DNA of 64,000 nt from RAM1 sp050247515 (GTDB taxonomy: Bacteria > Pseudomonadota > Gammaproteobacteria > Burkholderiales > Burkholderiaceae_C): the NCBI GenBank assembly GCA_050247515.1, contig JBFWUB010000012.1:1-64000 (forward strand), written 5' to 3'. The notes under the pieces are model-generated. The model saw nothing but the letters and a program-made list of their open reading frames with translations. It had not been told where the DNA came from and did no database searches. Positions 16,527-24,449 of the stretch are shown piece after piece. The first letter of the stretch is position 1, and every line of letters starts with the position of its first letter. The translations under genes and the position numbers were made by a program.

Positions 16527-17360
16527 ATGGGCAAGCAGGAAGCGGCAATGAGCGACATCAACAGCAACGCAGACGATGACGCAGGCGGTGTCCAGGCGGT
16601 CGACACCACGGTACGGGTACTGTCCGCGCTGGTCGACATGGGTGCCCCGCTGGCCTTGAAGACCGTCGCCGAACGCGCACAGATGCAGCCGCCCAAGGCG
16701 CACCGGTACCTGGTCAGCCTGTGCCGCAGCGGCCTGGCGGAGCGCGACGGGCCCACCGGGGGTTATCGCCTGGGCCCGCTGGCTGTTCGCATGGGACTGG
16801 CGGCAATCCGCCACCTGGACGTGGTGCGCGAGGCGGGGCCGGCGCTGGCCCTGCTGCGCGACGAACTGGGCTTCACCGCGGGCCTCGCGGTCTGGGGCGG
16901 CGCGGGGCCCACCTTTGTGCGGTTTGAGGAAACCAACGACGCGTTGATCATCAGCGGGCGGCCCGGCTCGGTCATGCCCGTGCTGACCTCATCCACAGGC
17001 CGCGTGTTCGGTGCGTACCTGTCACGCAGCGTGACCGGCCCGTTTCTGGAGCGCGAACTGGCCGGTGCCCCGCACCCCGGCGCCTCTCCCACCGGTGCGG
17101 CCCAGCGCATGACGCGCAAGGCCGCCGAGGCCCTGTTTGCAGACATCCGCCATCACCGCATCGCGCGCGTGCAGGGCGACCTCAACCCCGGTTTGCATGG
17201 GCTGTCCGTTCCGGTCTTCGACCACGCGGGCGCTGTGGCGGGCGTGATCACGGTCATGGGTTCGGCCGGGCTGATCGACACCAGCCCCGGCGGGCGCAAC
17301 GCCAAGGTGCTCGCCGCCCGCGGCGAAGAGGTCTCGCGTCGTCTGGGCTGGGGTCCGTAA
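16527..17360 (+). CDS. IclR-family transcriptional regulator
   Basis: The 277-aa protein has an N-terminal winged helix (residues about 25-85, with LKTVAERAQMQPPKAHRYL as recognition region) and a C-terminal IclR effector domain ending in GVITVMGSAGLID. IclR proteins often control aromatic and acid catabolism and bind small acids. It stands alone between the WrbA gene and a LuxR gene and is a candidate regulator of one of the two recurrent palindromes. ATG codons at 16527 and 16548 are both preceded by purine-rich sequence; the first is used here. Confidence 0.9.
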   Translation: MGKQEAAMSDINSNADDDAGGVQAVDTTVRVLSALVDMGAPLALKTVAERAQMQPPKAHRYLVSLCRSGLAERDGPTGGYRLGPLAVRMGLAAIRHLDVVREAGPALALLRDELGFTAGLAVWGGAGPTFVRFEETNDALIISGRPGSVMPVLTSSTGRVFGAYLSRSVTGPFLERELAGAPHPGASPTGAAQRMTRKAAEALFADIRHHRIARVQGDLNPGLHGLSVPVFDHAGAVAGVITVMGSAGLIDTSPGGRNAKVLAARGEEVSRRLGWGP

Positions 17361-17381
17361 AAGACCGTCCCGTCGGTTTTA
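17361..17381 (+). terminator. Possible terminator after the IclR gene
   Basis: Immediately after the IclR stop, ACCG (17364-17367) and CGGT (17374-17377) form a short stem with flanking A and T runs (AAAAGACCG ... CGGTTTTAAAT). The stem is short and imperfect, so this is a weak prediction. Confidence 0.35.
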
Positions 17382-17404
17382 AATAAGGGTATTCACGGAT
17401 CGCC

Positions 17405-17431
17405 ATCAGATTACGCAGGGCGTAATCTGAT
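17405..17431. promoter_or_regulatory. Perfect 12-bp palindrome upstream of the LuxR gene
   Basis: ATCAGATTACGC (17405-17416) and GCGTAATCTGAT (17420-17431) are exact inverses around a 3-bp centre, 91 bp upstream of the LuxR-type gene. A further GATTACGTC follows partly overlapping the right arm. It is AT-richer than the surrounding DNA and is the most perfect dyad seen here. An operator used by the adjacent LuxR or IclR protein is likely; attenuation by the hairpin is an alternative. Confidence 0.65.
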
Positions 17432-17521
17432 TACGTCTATTGATATTTGCACCAGGCCTCAGAAGTCTGGGCAAACTGCCGCCCGGCGGCTTTTCCGCTC
17501 TCGCCCCACAGGAGACAAAAC

Positions 17522-18391
17522 ATGATGACAGTGATGGTTCAGGACCGCAGCGCCCCGGGCAACGCACAAGGCTCTCTCTCCCACCTGGTGGACGCCATCG
17601 GGCACGATGGTTTTGGTCTGGCGCTTGCGCATTACCTGCACGCCCTGTGCGGCGCTGATCACTTCGCGGCGTTTCGCCTGGGGCAAGATGAATTGCGGGA
17701 AGTCGCGGCCTGCTGCGTGCAGCCTGAGCACACGGCGCGCGACCGCGTCGAAAGCTACGTGAAGCTCGGTTTGTGGAAAAACGATCCGGCCATGACGGAG
17801 GCCCAGCGCTGCGTCCAGGGCGTATCGCCCACCCTCATCCACATCGACTTCAGCGACCACGGCTACACCGACTTGCGCCCCCGCGTCTACCCGCACGTGC
17901 GTGACCGCGTACTGCTATGCGGGCGCGGTGCCGCCGGCGCCTTCGGGTTGAGCGTGCTGCGTGCCGACCCGCATACCCCATTCGGCGACGAAGGTATCCG
18001 CCGCCTGGGTGAATCGGCAGACTTGCTGGTCGCGCTGCTGGGCAAGCATGCGCAGCTGTCCAAAGGCAGACCCAACGTGGCGCAGGCCCTGACCGAGTTG
18101 CCCGTTATCGAGTCCTGCATCGTCGCCAAAGGCGCACTGCCCCGGCGCGAGGCCGAGGTCTGCGCGCGCATTCTGTACGGCCTGTCATCGGTGGGGATCG
18201 CGCTGGACCTGTCAGTCAGCGAAGAGACCGTCAAGACCTACCGCAAACGCGCCTACCAGCGCCTGAACATCGGCAGCGAACGCGAGCTGCTCACCTGGTA
18301 CCTGGCCCGCTGGGCCGGATGGAGTGCTGAAGCGTTCGATGCCGCCATGCTGCCGGTGGCAGCGGGCGAGGCTGCGGCCTCCATTCACTGA
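17522..18391 (+). CDS. LuxR-family transcriptional regulator
   Basis: The 289-aa protein ends in a LuxR-type helix-turn-helix (about residues 205-265: LPRREAEVCARILYGLS ... SEETVKTYRKRAYQRL, NIGSERELL). The N-terminal 190 residues lack an obvious receiver domain and may bind a ligand. The ATG at 17522 is preceded by ACAGGAGACA, a good ribosome-binding site. Single LuxR regulators of this layout are common activators in catabolic clusters, for example TeiR in Comamonas steroid degradation, but direct relation to TeiR is not claimed. Confidence 0.85.
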   Translation: MMTVMVQDRSAPGNAQGSLSHLVDAIGHDGFGLALAHYLHALCGADHFAAFRLGQDELREVAACCVQPEHTARDRVESYVKLGLWKNDPAMTEAQRCVQGVSPTLIHIDFSDHGYTDLRPRVYPHVRDRVLLCGRGAAGAFGLSVLRADPHTPFGDEGIRRLGESADLLVALLGKHAQLSKGRPNVAQALTELPVIESCIVAKGALPRREAEVCARILYGLSSVGIALDLSVSEETVKTYRKRAYQRLNIGSERELLTWYLARWAGWSAEAFDAAMLPVAAGEAAASIH

Positions 18392-18408
18392 GCCTCCATA
18401 GCTCAAGA

Positions 18409-18426
18409 GTCCCCCGATGCGGGGAC
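18409..18426. promoter_or_regulatory. GTCCCC-N6-GGGGAC palindrome upstream of the hemerythrin gene
   Basis: GTCCCC (18409-18414), CGATGC, GGGGAC (18421-18426), followed by TGACC. The centre shares GATG with the copy at 11044. It lies 17 bp after the LuxR stop codon and 52 bp before the hemerythrin start, where a promoter would be expected. Confidence 0.65.
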
Positions 18427-18478
18427 TGACCCGCACACTGCGCGGTGCGTCAATAGCAGGCATGCCCTTGTCAAGTCC

Positions 18479-19039
18479 ATGCAGCCTGTCGCAGTCCAGT
18501 TAATCATTGAAGAACACCAGGCCATCGCCGCCGTTCTGCGCGCGCTCCAGCGTGGGGTGGACCGCGCGCGGCACAGTGCGGCAAAGCCCGACTTTGAGCA
18601 ACTGCGCACCATGCTGGTTTACCTGGACGAGGTGCCCGCGCATGTGCATCACGCCAACGAGAACCAGCTTCTCTTTCCGCTGATTCGCGAACGCTGCCCG
18701 GCATTGCGACCGGTGCTGGACCGCCTGGAGGCCGAGCACGCACGCGTAGAGCAAGCGATGCGAGAGCTGGGCCACGCTTTGAGCGCGTGGCAAGTCATGG
18801 GCGAAATGCGGCGCGAAGCCTTCGAGCTGCTTGCGCGCACCTACACCGACAACTACCTGGGTCATATGGAAGTGGAAGAAGACTACGTACTGCCGGTAGC
18901 AATGGACTACCTGGGAGACGCCGACTGGCACACGCTCGCTGTTGCGTTCGAACGCCAGCGCGGCCTGCTTTCAGGCGCGGCATCTGTCGGCCATCGCGCG
19001 CTGTACGAGCGCATCGTGGTGGACCCGCCTTCTCATTGA
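18479..19039 (+). CDS. Hemerythrin-like (HHE domain) protein
   Basis: A 186-aa all-helical protein with the histidine and carboxylate pattern of HHE domains: His13 (EEHQ), the HVHHANENQLLFPL block at 55-67, His87 (EAEH) and the HMEVEEDY block at 129-136. It would bind a di-iron centre and respond to oxygen, NO or redox state. It is preceded by a GTCCCC-type palindrome also found at P450 promoters, which suggests it belongs to the same regulon. It may handle oxygen or iron for the oxygenases; this is inference. Confidence 0.85.
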   Translation: MQPVAVQLIIEEHQAIAAVLRALQRGVDRARHSAAKPDFEQLRTMLVYLDEVPAHVHHANENQLLFPLIRERCPALRPVLDRLEAEHARVEQAMRELGHALSAWQVMGEMRREAFELLARTYTDNYLGHMEVEEDYVLPVAMDYLGDADWHTLAVAFERQRGLLSGAASVGHRALYERIVVDPPSH

Positions 19040-19053
19040 GCAATCGCAAAGAT

Positions 19054-19069
19054 TCGTCGGAAGCGACGA
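19054..19069. promoter_or_regulatory. TCGTCG-N4-CGACGA palindrome upstream of the twelve-gene catabolic operon
   Basis: TCGTCG (19054-19059), GAAG, CGACGA (19064-19069), flanked by AT on the left and TT on the right. It lies 72 bp before the start of the first operon gene. Identical arms and spacing occur at 29189, 46896 and 48081. Confidence 0.75.
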
Positions 19070-19141
19070 TTCGCGCAACAGCGCTTTGCGCGATCTTCGA
19101 ATGCATGAGAACAGGGCGTTGTGCCCACAGGAGACACAGGA

Positions 19142-20056
19142 ATGCGCATGAAGAACAGAGTGGCCGTGGTCACCGGTGCAGGCAACGGGCTGGGTCGCGA
19201 ACACGCCTTGTTGCTGGCACGCGAAGGTGCCAGCGTGGTGGTCAACGACCTGGGTGGCACAGTCAACGGCGCTGGCGGCGACAGCGCCGCGGCGGACCAG
19301 GTGGTCAAGGAAATCCGCGCGGCCGGCGGCTCGGCGGTGGCAAATTACGACTCGGTGGCCACACCCGAGGGCGCGCAGGGTCTGATCAACACGGCCATCA
19401 AGAGCTTCGGGCGCATCGACGCACTCATCAACAACGCCGGCATCCTGCGCGACAAGAGCTTCGTGAAAATGACGCTGGAGGATTTCGAGGCGGTACTGCG
19501 GGTTCACCTGCTGGGCTCGACCTACTGCACCAAGGCGGCCTGGCCGCTGATGATGGAGCAGAAGTACGGCCGCATCGTGATGACCACTTCGGTGGCCGGC
19601 ACCAGCGGCAACTTCGGCCAGGCCAACTACGGCGCGGCCAAGATGGGCCTGCTGGGCCTGATGAATGTGCTGGCCGTGGAAGGCGCCAAGGCCAACATCA
19701 AGGTGAATGCCGTGAGCCCCGGCGCCGCCACCCGCATGACCCAGGGCCTGGGCGCTGTGTCCAGCGAGATAGACCAGCTCATGCAGCCGGCCCACGTGGC
19801 CCCGGCCGTGGCCTACCTGGCCAGCGAGGCCTGCGACTTCACTGCCCACATCATCAGTGCCGCCGCCGGTGGTTTTGGCCGCGTGCAGTTTTTCGAGACC
19901 ACCGGTGTGCAATTCGACCCGCGCCAACCCATCACCGTGGACATGTTCGCGCAAGCCGTGGGCCAGCTGACCGACCTGTCAACCGCCACGCCCGCGGCGC
20001 CCGGCGTGCTGGGCCAGATGCCGGCACGGCTGGCAACCGTCGGCATCACGCTCTGA
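19142..20056 (+). CDS. SDR, hydroxyacyl-CoA dehydrogenase-like (17beta-HSD4/MFE-2 type)
   Basis: The 304-aa SDR has TGAGNGLG, NNAG and the active-site pair Y-x3-K in ANYGAAK. The VVVNDLGGTVNG segment after the first strand is characteristic of the dehydrogenase part of peroxisomal multifunctional enzyme 2, which oxidises 3-hydroxyacyl-CoA esters of branched and sterol side chains. The ATG at 19142 follows a strong AGGAGACACAGG site. It opens an operon encoding acyl-CoA dehydrogenases, a MaoC hydratase and a thiolase-fold protein, consistent with a beta-oxidation dehydrogenase step. Confidence 0.85.
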   Translation: MRMKNRVAVVTGAGNGLGREHALLLAREGASVVVNDLGGTVNGAGGDSAAADQVVKEIRAAGGSAVANYDSVATPEGAQGLINTAIKSFGRIDALINNAGILRDKSFVKMTLEDFEAVLRVHLLGSTYCTKAAWPLMMEQKYGRIVMTTSVAGTSGNFGQANYGAAKMGLLGLMNVLAVEGAKANIKVNAVSPGAATRMTQGLGAVSSEIDQLMQPAHVAPAVAYLASEACDFTAHIISAAAGGFGRVQFFETTGVQFDPRQPITVDMFAQAVGQLTDLSTATPAAPGVLGQMPARLATVGITL

Positions 20057-20066
20057 CGGCCGCGCC

Positions 20067-21260
20067 ATGATTGACGCCTACCTGTCGCCGGCCGACCGCG
20101 CGTTTCGCCAGGAGGTCCGGGCCTTCCTGCGCGAACACCTGCCGCCGCGCCTGGCGCGCCAGCAGCGCAGCCATTCGCACCTCCCCAAGGAAGACGTGGT
20201 GGCCTGGCACCAGATCCTGCACCGCCACGGCTGGGGCGCTCCGTCATGGCCCAAGGCCTACGGCGGCACCGGCTGGACGCCCGTGCAACGCTTCATCTTC
20301 GAGGACGAATGTGCGCTGGCCGATGCACCCCTGCTGTCGATGTTCGGCATCAACATGGTGGGGCCGGTGATCTACACCTTTGGCACCGAAGCGCAGAAGC
20401 AGCGTTTCCTGCCGTCCATCGTGGCCATGACCGAACATTGGTGTCAGGGCTACTCCGAGCCGGGCGCCGGCTCCGACCTGGCGGGCCTGCGCACCCGCGC
20501 CGAGCTGGATGGCGACCACTATGTCGTCAACGGCAGCAAGATCTGGACGAGTGATGCGCACAAGGCCGACTGGATGTTCTGCCTGGTGCGCACCGACCCG
20601 CAGGCCAAGCAGCAACGGGGCATCTCGTTCCTGCTGATCGACATGAAGACGCCGGGCATCACGGTGCGGCCCATCATCTCCATCGACGGCGGCCACACAC
20701 TCAACGAAGTCTTTTTGGACAACGTGCGTGTGCCCTGCGCCAACCTCGTTGGCGAGGAGAACAAGGGCTGGACCTATGCCAAGTTCCTGCTGGGCCATGA
20801 GCGATCGGCCACACCGGAAGTCAGCCGCACCAAACGGCGCATGGTGCTGCTGCGCGAGCTGGCGGCCACCCTGCAAAGCAACGGCCGGCCATTGGCCGAA
20901 GACGCGCACTTTGCACTGCGTCTGGCCGGCGCCCAGGTGGAGCTGGACGCACTGGAGTTGACCAACCTGCGCCTGCTGCTGGACGACGCCTACGAGGGCG
21001 ACGGCATGGCCGCGGCCAGCATGATGAAGCTGCGCGGCTCCGAGGTGATGCAGCTGGTGACCGAGCTCACACTGGACGCCATAGGCCCGGGCGTGATGCC
21101 GTATGAGGCGGCCGGTGACGGCTCCAGCCAGACGCCGGGCGCACCCGACGCCGCACTGGGCCGGGTAGAGGACTACTTCCTGCGCCGCGCCGCCACCATC
21201 TACGCCGGCTCCAGCGAGACGCAACGCAACATCCTCGCCAAGCTGGTCTTCGGCACCTGA
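20067..21260 (+). CDS. Acyl-CoA dehydrogenase, catalytic-type subunit of a probable heteromer
   Basis: This 397-aa FAD enzyme introduces an alpha,beta double bond in an acyl-CoA. It has the FAD/substrate segment QGYSEPGAGSDLAG and the C-terminal AGSSETQRNIL motif. Glu245 in LLGHERS aligns by position with the base used by isovaleryl-CoA dehydrogenase and by steroid ChsE-type enzymes. It is followed 19 bp later by a second, dissimilar acyl-CoA dehydrogenase gene. Such pairs form alpha2beta2 complexes in steroid side-chain and pimeloyl-CoA degradation, so a heterotetramer is likely here. Confidence 0.9.
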   Translation: MIDAYLSPADRAFRQEVRAFLREHLPPRLARQQRSHSHLPKEDVVAWHQILHRHGWGAPSWPKAYGGTGWTPVQRFIFEDECALADAPLLSMFGINMVGPVIYTFGTEAQKQRFLPSIVAMTEHWCQGYSEPGAGSDLAGLRTRAELDGDHYVVNGSKIWTSDAHKADWMFCLVRTDPQAKQQRGISFLLIDMKTPGITVRPIISIDGGHTLNEVFLDNVRVPCANLVGEENKGWTYAKFLLGHERSATPEVSRTKRRMVLLRELAATLQSNGRPLAEDAHFALRLAGAQVELDALELTNLRLLLDDAYEGDGMAAASMMKLRGSEVMQLVTELTLDAIGPGVMPYEAAGDGSSQTPGAPDAALGRVEDYFLRRAATIYAGSSETQRNILAKLVFGT

Positions 21261-21279
21261 ACACCGCAGGAGAACGCAT

Positions 21280-22428
21280 TTGAGACTCGCATTCAATGAA
21301 GACCAGCGCGCCCTGCAGGACAGCGTGCAGACCTGGCTGGACAAGGAATACCCGCACACGGTGTGGCGTGAAGCCGCGCTGGGCAAGCGGGCAGGCGCGC
21401 CCACGTTCTGGAGCACATTCGCCCAGATGGGCTGGCTCGCGGCCCCCCTGCCCGCAGCACACGGTGGTCTGGGTGGTGGTGTGGCCGACGCCGCAGTGCT
21501 GGCGACAAGCTTTGGTGCTGCGCTGGTGCTGGAGCCTTTTGTAACCACCGTGGTGCTGGGCGCGGGGCTGGTCCAGGCCGCCGGCAGCACCGCGCAACAA
21601 GGCGAATACCTGCCGCAGATCGGCGAGGGCAAGCTGCGCATCGCCTTTGCGCAGGCCGAGGCGGATTCACGCTTTGCGCTGAACGATGTGCAGACCCGCG
21701 CCGAACGCAGTGCCAGCGGCTGGACGATCACTGGCGAAAAAGTCGCCGTGTGGGACGCCCCCGACGCCCACTGGCTCATCGTGCTGGCGCGCAGCGCGGG
21801 CGGCCGCTTCGACGACGACGGCCTGGGCCTGTTTGTGGTGCCGCGCGCGGCCCCCGGCGTGTCCATGCAGCGCTTCCCCATGATCGACAAGCGCCCCGGC
21901 GCGCATGTGAAGTTCGACGCCGCGCCCGCCCTGGCCGTGCTGGGCGACCCCGGTGGCGCATTGCCCGCCGTGCAGCAGGTGGTGAGCCAGGCGCTGGCCG
22001 TGCTGGCCAACGAAGCCTGTGGCGCCATGCAGTCAGCCGTTACGCAAACGGTGGCGTACCTGCAGCAGCGCAAACAGTTCGGCCAGGCGCTGGCGGATTT
22101 CCAGGTGCTGCGCCATCGCGTGGTGGACATGCAGGTGCAGCTGGAGTGCAGCCGCTCGCTAGCGCTGCACGCCGCCTTTGTCTGCGCCGCGGGCGATACC
22201 GCCGCAGCCGACCGCGCCGCCACGGCGGCCAAGGTCCAGATGGGGCGCGCCGGGCGCTGGATCGGCCACCAGGCCATCCAGCTGCACGGCGGCATGGGCA
22301 TGACGGACGAGCTGGCCATCGGCCATGTGATGAAACGCCTGCTGATGCTGGACACCTTCCTGGGCAATGCCGACCACCATCAGCAGCGCCTGGCCAGGAT
22401 CACTGCCGCACAGGCCACACCCGCTTGA
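21280..22428 (+). CDS. Acyl-CoA dehydrogenase, probable non-catalytic partner subunit
   Basis: A 382-aa acyl-CoA dehydrogenase-fold protein that pairs with the preceding gene. The RKQFGQALADFQ segment that holds FAD is present, but the usual active-site glutamate region (an LxxER-type motif) and the C-terminal YGGTxEI motif are not evident; the C-terminus reads LDTFLGNADHHQQRL. In known alpha2beta2 enzymes one subunit lacks these elements. It starts with TTG at 21280 behind CAGGAGAACG, and no ATG is available near the conserved start. The MaoC gene follows 16 bp later. Confidence 0.87.
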   Translation: MRLAFNEDQRALQDSVQTWLDKEYPHTVWREAALGKRAGAPTFWSTFAQMGWLAAPLPAAHGGLGGGVADAAVLATSFGAALVLEPFVTTVVLGAGLVQAAGSTAQQGEYLPQIGEGKLRIAFAQAEADSRFALNDVQTRAERSASGWTITGEKVAVWDAPDAHWLIVLARSAGGRFDDDGLGLFVVPRAAPGVSMQRFPMIDKRPGAHVKFDAAPALAVLGDPGGALPAVQQVVSQALAVLANEACGAMQSAVTQTVAYLQQRKQFGQALADFQVLRHRVVDMQVQLECSRSLALHAAFVCAAGDTAAADRAATAAKVQMGRAGRWIGHQAIQLHGGMGMTDELAIGHVMKRLLMLDTFLGNADHHQQRLARITAAQATPA

Positions 22429-22444
22429 AAGACAACGCAGACCC

Positions 22445-22900
22445 ATGCTCATCATTGAACCCCCATCGCAACTCGAAGACTTCGTGGGCACCACCATCGG
22501 TCCCGGCGACTGGCTCACCGTGGACCAGCCCATGATCAACGCATTCGCCGAAGTCACCGGCGACAGCCAGTGGATCCATGTGGACACCGAACGCGCGGCG
22601 CGCGAGATGCCCGGCGGCAAAACCATCGCCCATGGCTTTCTGGTGCTGGCCTTGCTGGGCCGGCTGATGCCACCGCTGTACGACGTCAGGGGCGCCTCGC
22701 GCATCCTCAACTACGGCTCGGACCGGCTGCGCTTTCTGAATGTGGTGCCGGCCGGCGCCCGGGTACGCGCCAGCATCACCTTCAAAAGCGTGGAGCCGGT
22801 GCCCGGCGGGCGCAAGTGCGTCACCGAAACCAGCATCGAAGTCGAGGGCCAGTCCAAGCCGGCGCTGCTGGCCGAATCGATCTTCCTTTACTACGACTGA
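22445..22900 (+). CDS. MaoC-family (R)-specific enoyl-CoA hydratase
   Basis: This single hot-dog domain of 151 aa has the hydratase-2 motif with Asp40 and His45 in FAEVTGDSQWIHVD. It hydrates the enoyl-CoA made by the upstream dehydrogenase pair. The actinobacterial ChsH1 is a single-domain MaoC protein that works with ChsH2, whose C-terminal part is a DUF35 domain. Here the DUF35 protein is a separate gene two positions downstream, so an active hydratase could be a homodimer instead. Start by ATG at 22445. Confidence 0.9.
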   Translation: MLIIEPPSQLEDFVGTTIGPGDWLTVDQPMINAFAEVTGDSQWIHVDTERAAREMPGGKTIAHGFLVLALLGRLMPPLYDVRGASRILNYGSDRLRFLNVVPAGARVRASITFKSVEPVPGGRKCVTETSIEVEGQSKPALLAESIFLYYD

Positions 22901-22909
22901 TCCGGCCTC

Positions 22910-24070
22910 ATGAGCATCAACGCCAAGGCCTGCATCGCAGGCATCTACGAACACCCGACGCGGCTGGCCAGCGACAAAAGCCTGGTGCAGCTGCACGCCG
23001 AGGTAGCACGGGGCGCGCTGGACGACGCGGGCCTGACACTGGGCGATGTCGACGCGTTCTACTGCGACGGCGGCGTGCCCGGCTTTGGCGCGCTCACCCT
23101 GGCCAACTACCTGGGCCTCAAGTTGCGCCACACCGACACCACCGAATCTGGCGGCAGCGCGCCCATCCTGCACGTGGGCCACGCGGCCCAGGCGATTGCG
23201 GCGGGAAAATGCAGGGTGGCGCTCATCACTTCGTGCGGGCGGCCGCGCGCCGCCGGTGTGGGCCCGGCCATGCCGGTGGACCCGGAGACACCCGACGACG
23301 AATTCGACATGCCCTACGGCTGTCACCTGGCGCAAGGCTACGGCATGGTGGCACGCCGCCACATGCACGACCACGGCACCACGTCCGAGCAACTGGCCTG
23401 GATCAAGGTGGCGGCTTCTCACCATGCCCAGCACAACCCGCACGCCATGCTGCGCAAGCTCGTGACAGTGCAGGACGTGCTCGATTCACCGCTGGTGGCG
23501 GACCCGCTGCACCGGCTGGACTGCTGCGTCATCAGCGACGGCGGCGGCGCCATTGTGGTGGTGCACCCCGACATTGCCCGCGAACTCAAGCGCCCGGTGA
23601 TCACGGTGCGCGGCGCCGGTGAGGCCGTCAAGACACTCAACGGCGGCTTCTTTGACCTGGCCAGCTCAGCCGGCGCCGTGTCGGGCGCCACGGCCTTTGC
23701 AGAAGCGCACGTCAAGGCCTCCGACATCCAGTACGCATCGCTGTACGACAGCTTCACCATCACCGTGCTCATGCAGCTGGAAGACCTTGGCTTTTGCGAG
23801 CGCGGCGCGGGCGGGCGTTTTGTGGCCGACGGCGGCCTCATCTCGGGCGTAGGCCGCCTGCCGTTCAACACCGACGGCGGCGGGCTGTGCAGCAACCACC
23901 CCGGCAACCGTGGCGGCGTGACCAAGGTGCTGGAGGCCGTGCGCCAGGCGCGCGGCGAAGCCCACCCCGCCGTGCAGGTGCCCAACTGCTCGCTGGTGCT
24001 GGCGCACGGCACCGGCGGCTCGCTGGGCCAGTTGCACGAATCGGCCACGCTCATCCTCGAAAGGGTCTGA
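22910..24070 (+). CDS. Thiolase-fold protein without catalytic cysteine (Ltp2-like retro-aldolase candidate)
   Basis: The 386-aa protein has the thiolase/SCP-x fold, but the position of the nucleophilic cysteine is Ser-Gly-Gly-Ser (DTTESGGSAP, residues 77-85), and GHPxGATG is replaced by SNHPGNRGG. This is the state of Ltp2-type aldolases, which with a DUF35 partner cleave a tertiary beta-hydroxyacyl-CoA by a retro-aldol reaction in steroid side-chain loss. Tyr279 in LYDSFTI lies in a segment that carries a catalytic tyrosine in that family. The DUF35 gene starts 4 bp after the stop. It is unlikely to be a true thiolase. Confidence 0.82.
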   Translation: MSINAKACIAGIYEHPTRLASDKSLVQLHAEVARGALDDAGLTLGDVDAFYCDGGVPGFGALTLANYLGLKLRHTDTTESGGSAPILHVGHAAQAIAAGKCRVALITSCGRPRAAGVGPAMPVDPETPDDEFDMPYGCHLAQGYGMVARRHMHDHGTTSEQLAWIKVAASHHAQHNPHAMLRKLVTVQDVLDSPLVADPLHRLDCCVISDGGGAIVVVHPDIARELKRPVITVRGAGEAVKTLNGGFFDLASSAGAVSGATAFAEAHVKASDIQYASLYDSFTITVLMQLEDLGFCERGAGGRFVADGGLISGVGRLPFNTDGGGLCSNHPGNRGGVTKVLEAVRQARGEAHPAVQVPNCSLVLAHGTGGSLGQLHESATLILERV

Positions 24071-24074
24071 CCCC

Positions 24075-24449
24075 ATGCCCACCTTCGAAACCCAGACCTA
24101 CTGGGACGCCGTGGACCAAAGGCAGTTGCTGCTGAAGACCTGCAAGGCCTGCGCCCGTGCGCACTACACGCCGCGCAGCCACTGCCCGCACTGCTTCAGC
24201 GCCGACACGCACTGGACGCCGGCCAGCGGCCGCGCCGTGGTGTACAGCTACTCCGTCGCCAACCGGGCCGACCCGCCCTACGTGGTGGCCTATGTGCAGC
24301 TGGCCGAGGGCCCGATGATGCTGACCAACATCGTGGGCTGCGACAGCACCGAGGTGCGCATCGGCCAGGCCGTGCAGGTCACCTTCCAGGCCGACGCCCA
24401 GGGCCGCAAACGTCCGTATTTCCAACCCGCCACGAAAGAAGCCGCCTGA
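24075..24449 (+). CDS. Zn-ribbon/OB-fold DUF35 protein, partner of the thiolase-fold protein
   Basis: The 124-aa protein has a rubredoxin-like zinc ribbon with cysteines at 23, 26, 37 and 40 (CKAC and CPHC), followed by an OB-fold (VVYSYSVANRADPPYVVAYVQL). DUF35 proteins bind thiolase-fold enzymes and are required for activity of Ltp2 aldolases and of some archaeal HMG-CoA and acetoacetyl-CoA enzymes. Placement directly after the cysteine-less thiolase-fold gene supports a two-protein aldolase. Its stop overlaps the start of the next crotonase (TGATG). Confidence 0.9.
   Translation: MPTFETQTYWDAVDQRQLLLKTCKACARAHYTPRSHCPHCFSADTHWTPASGRAVVYSYSVANRADPPYVVAYVQLAEGPMMLTNIVGCDSTEVRIGQAVQVTFQADAQGRKRPYFQPATKEAA

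Noticed and set aside
20244..22367. A 700-codon minus-strand open frame opposite the dehydrogenase pair
   Set aside because: Low-complexity Ser/Arg/Pro-rich translation with no domain; it mirrors the dehydrogenase genes on the plus strand.
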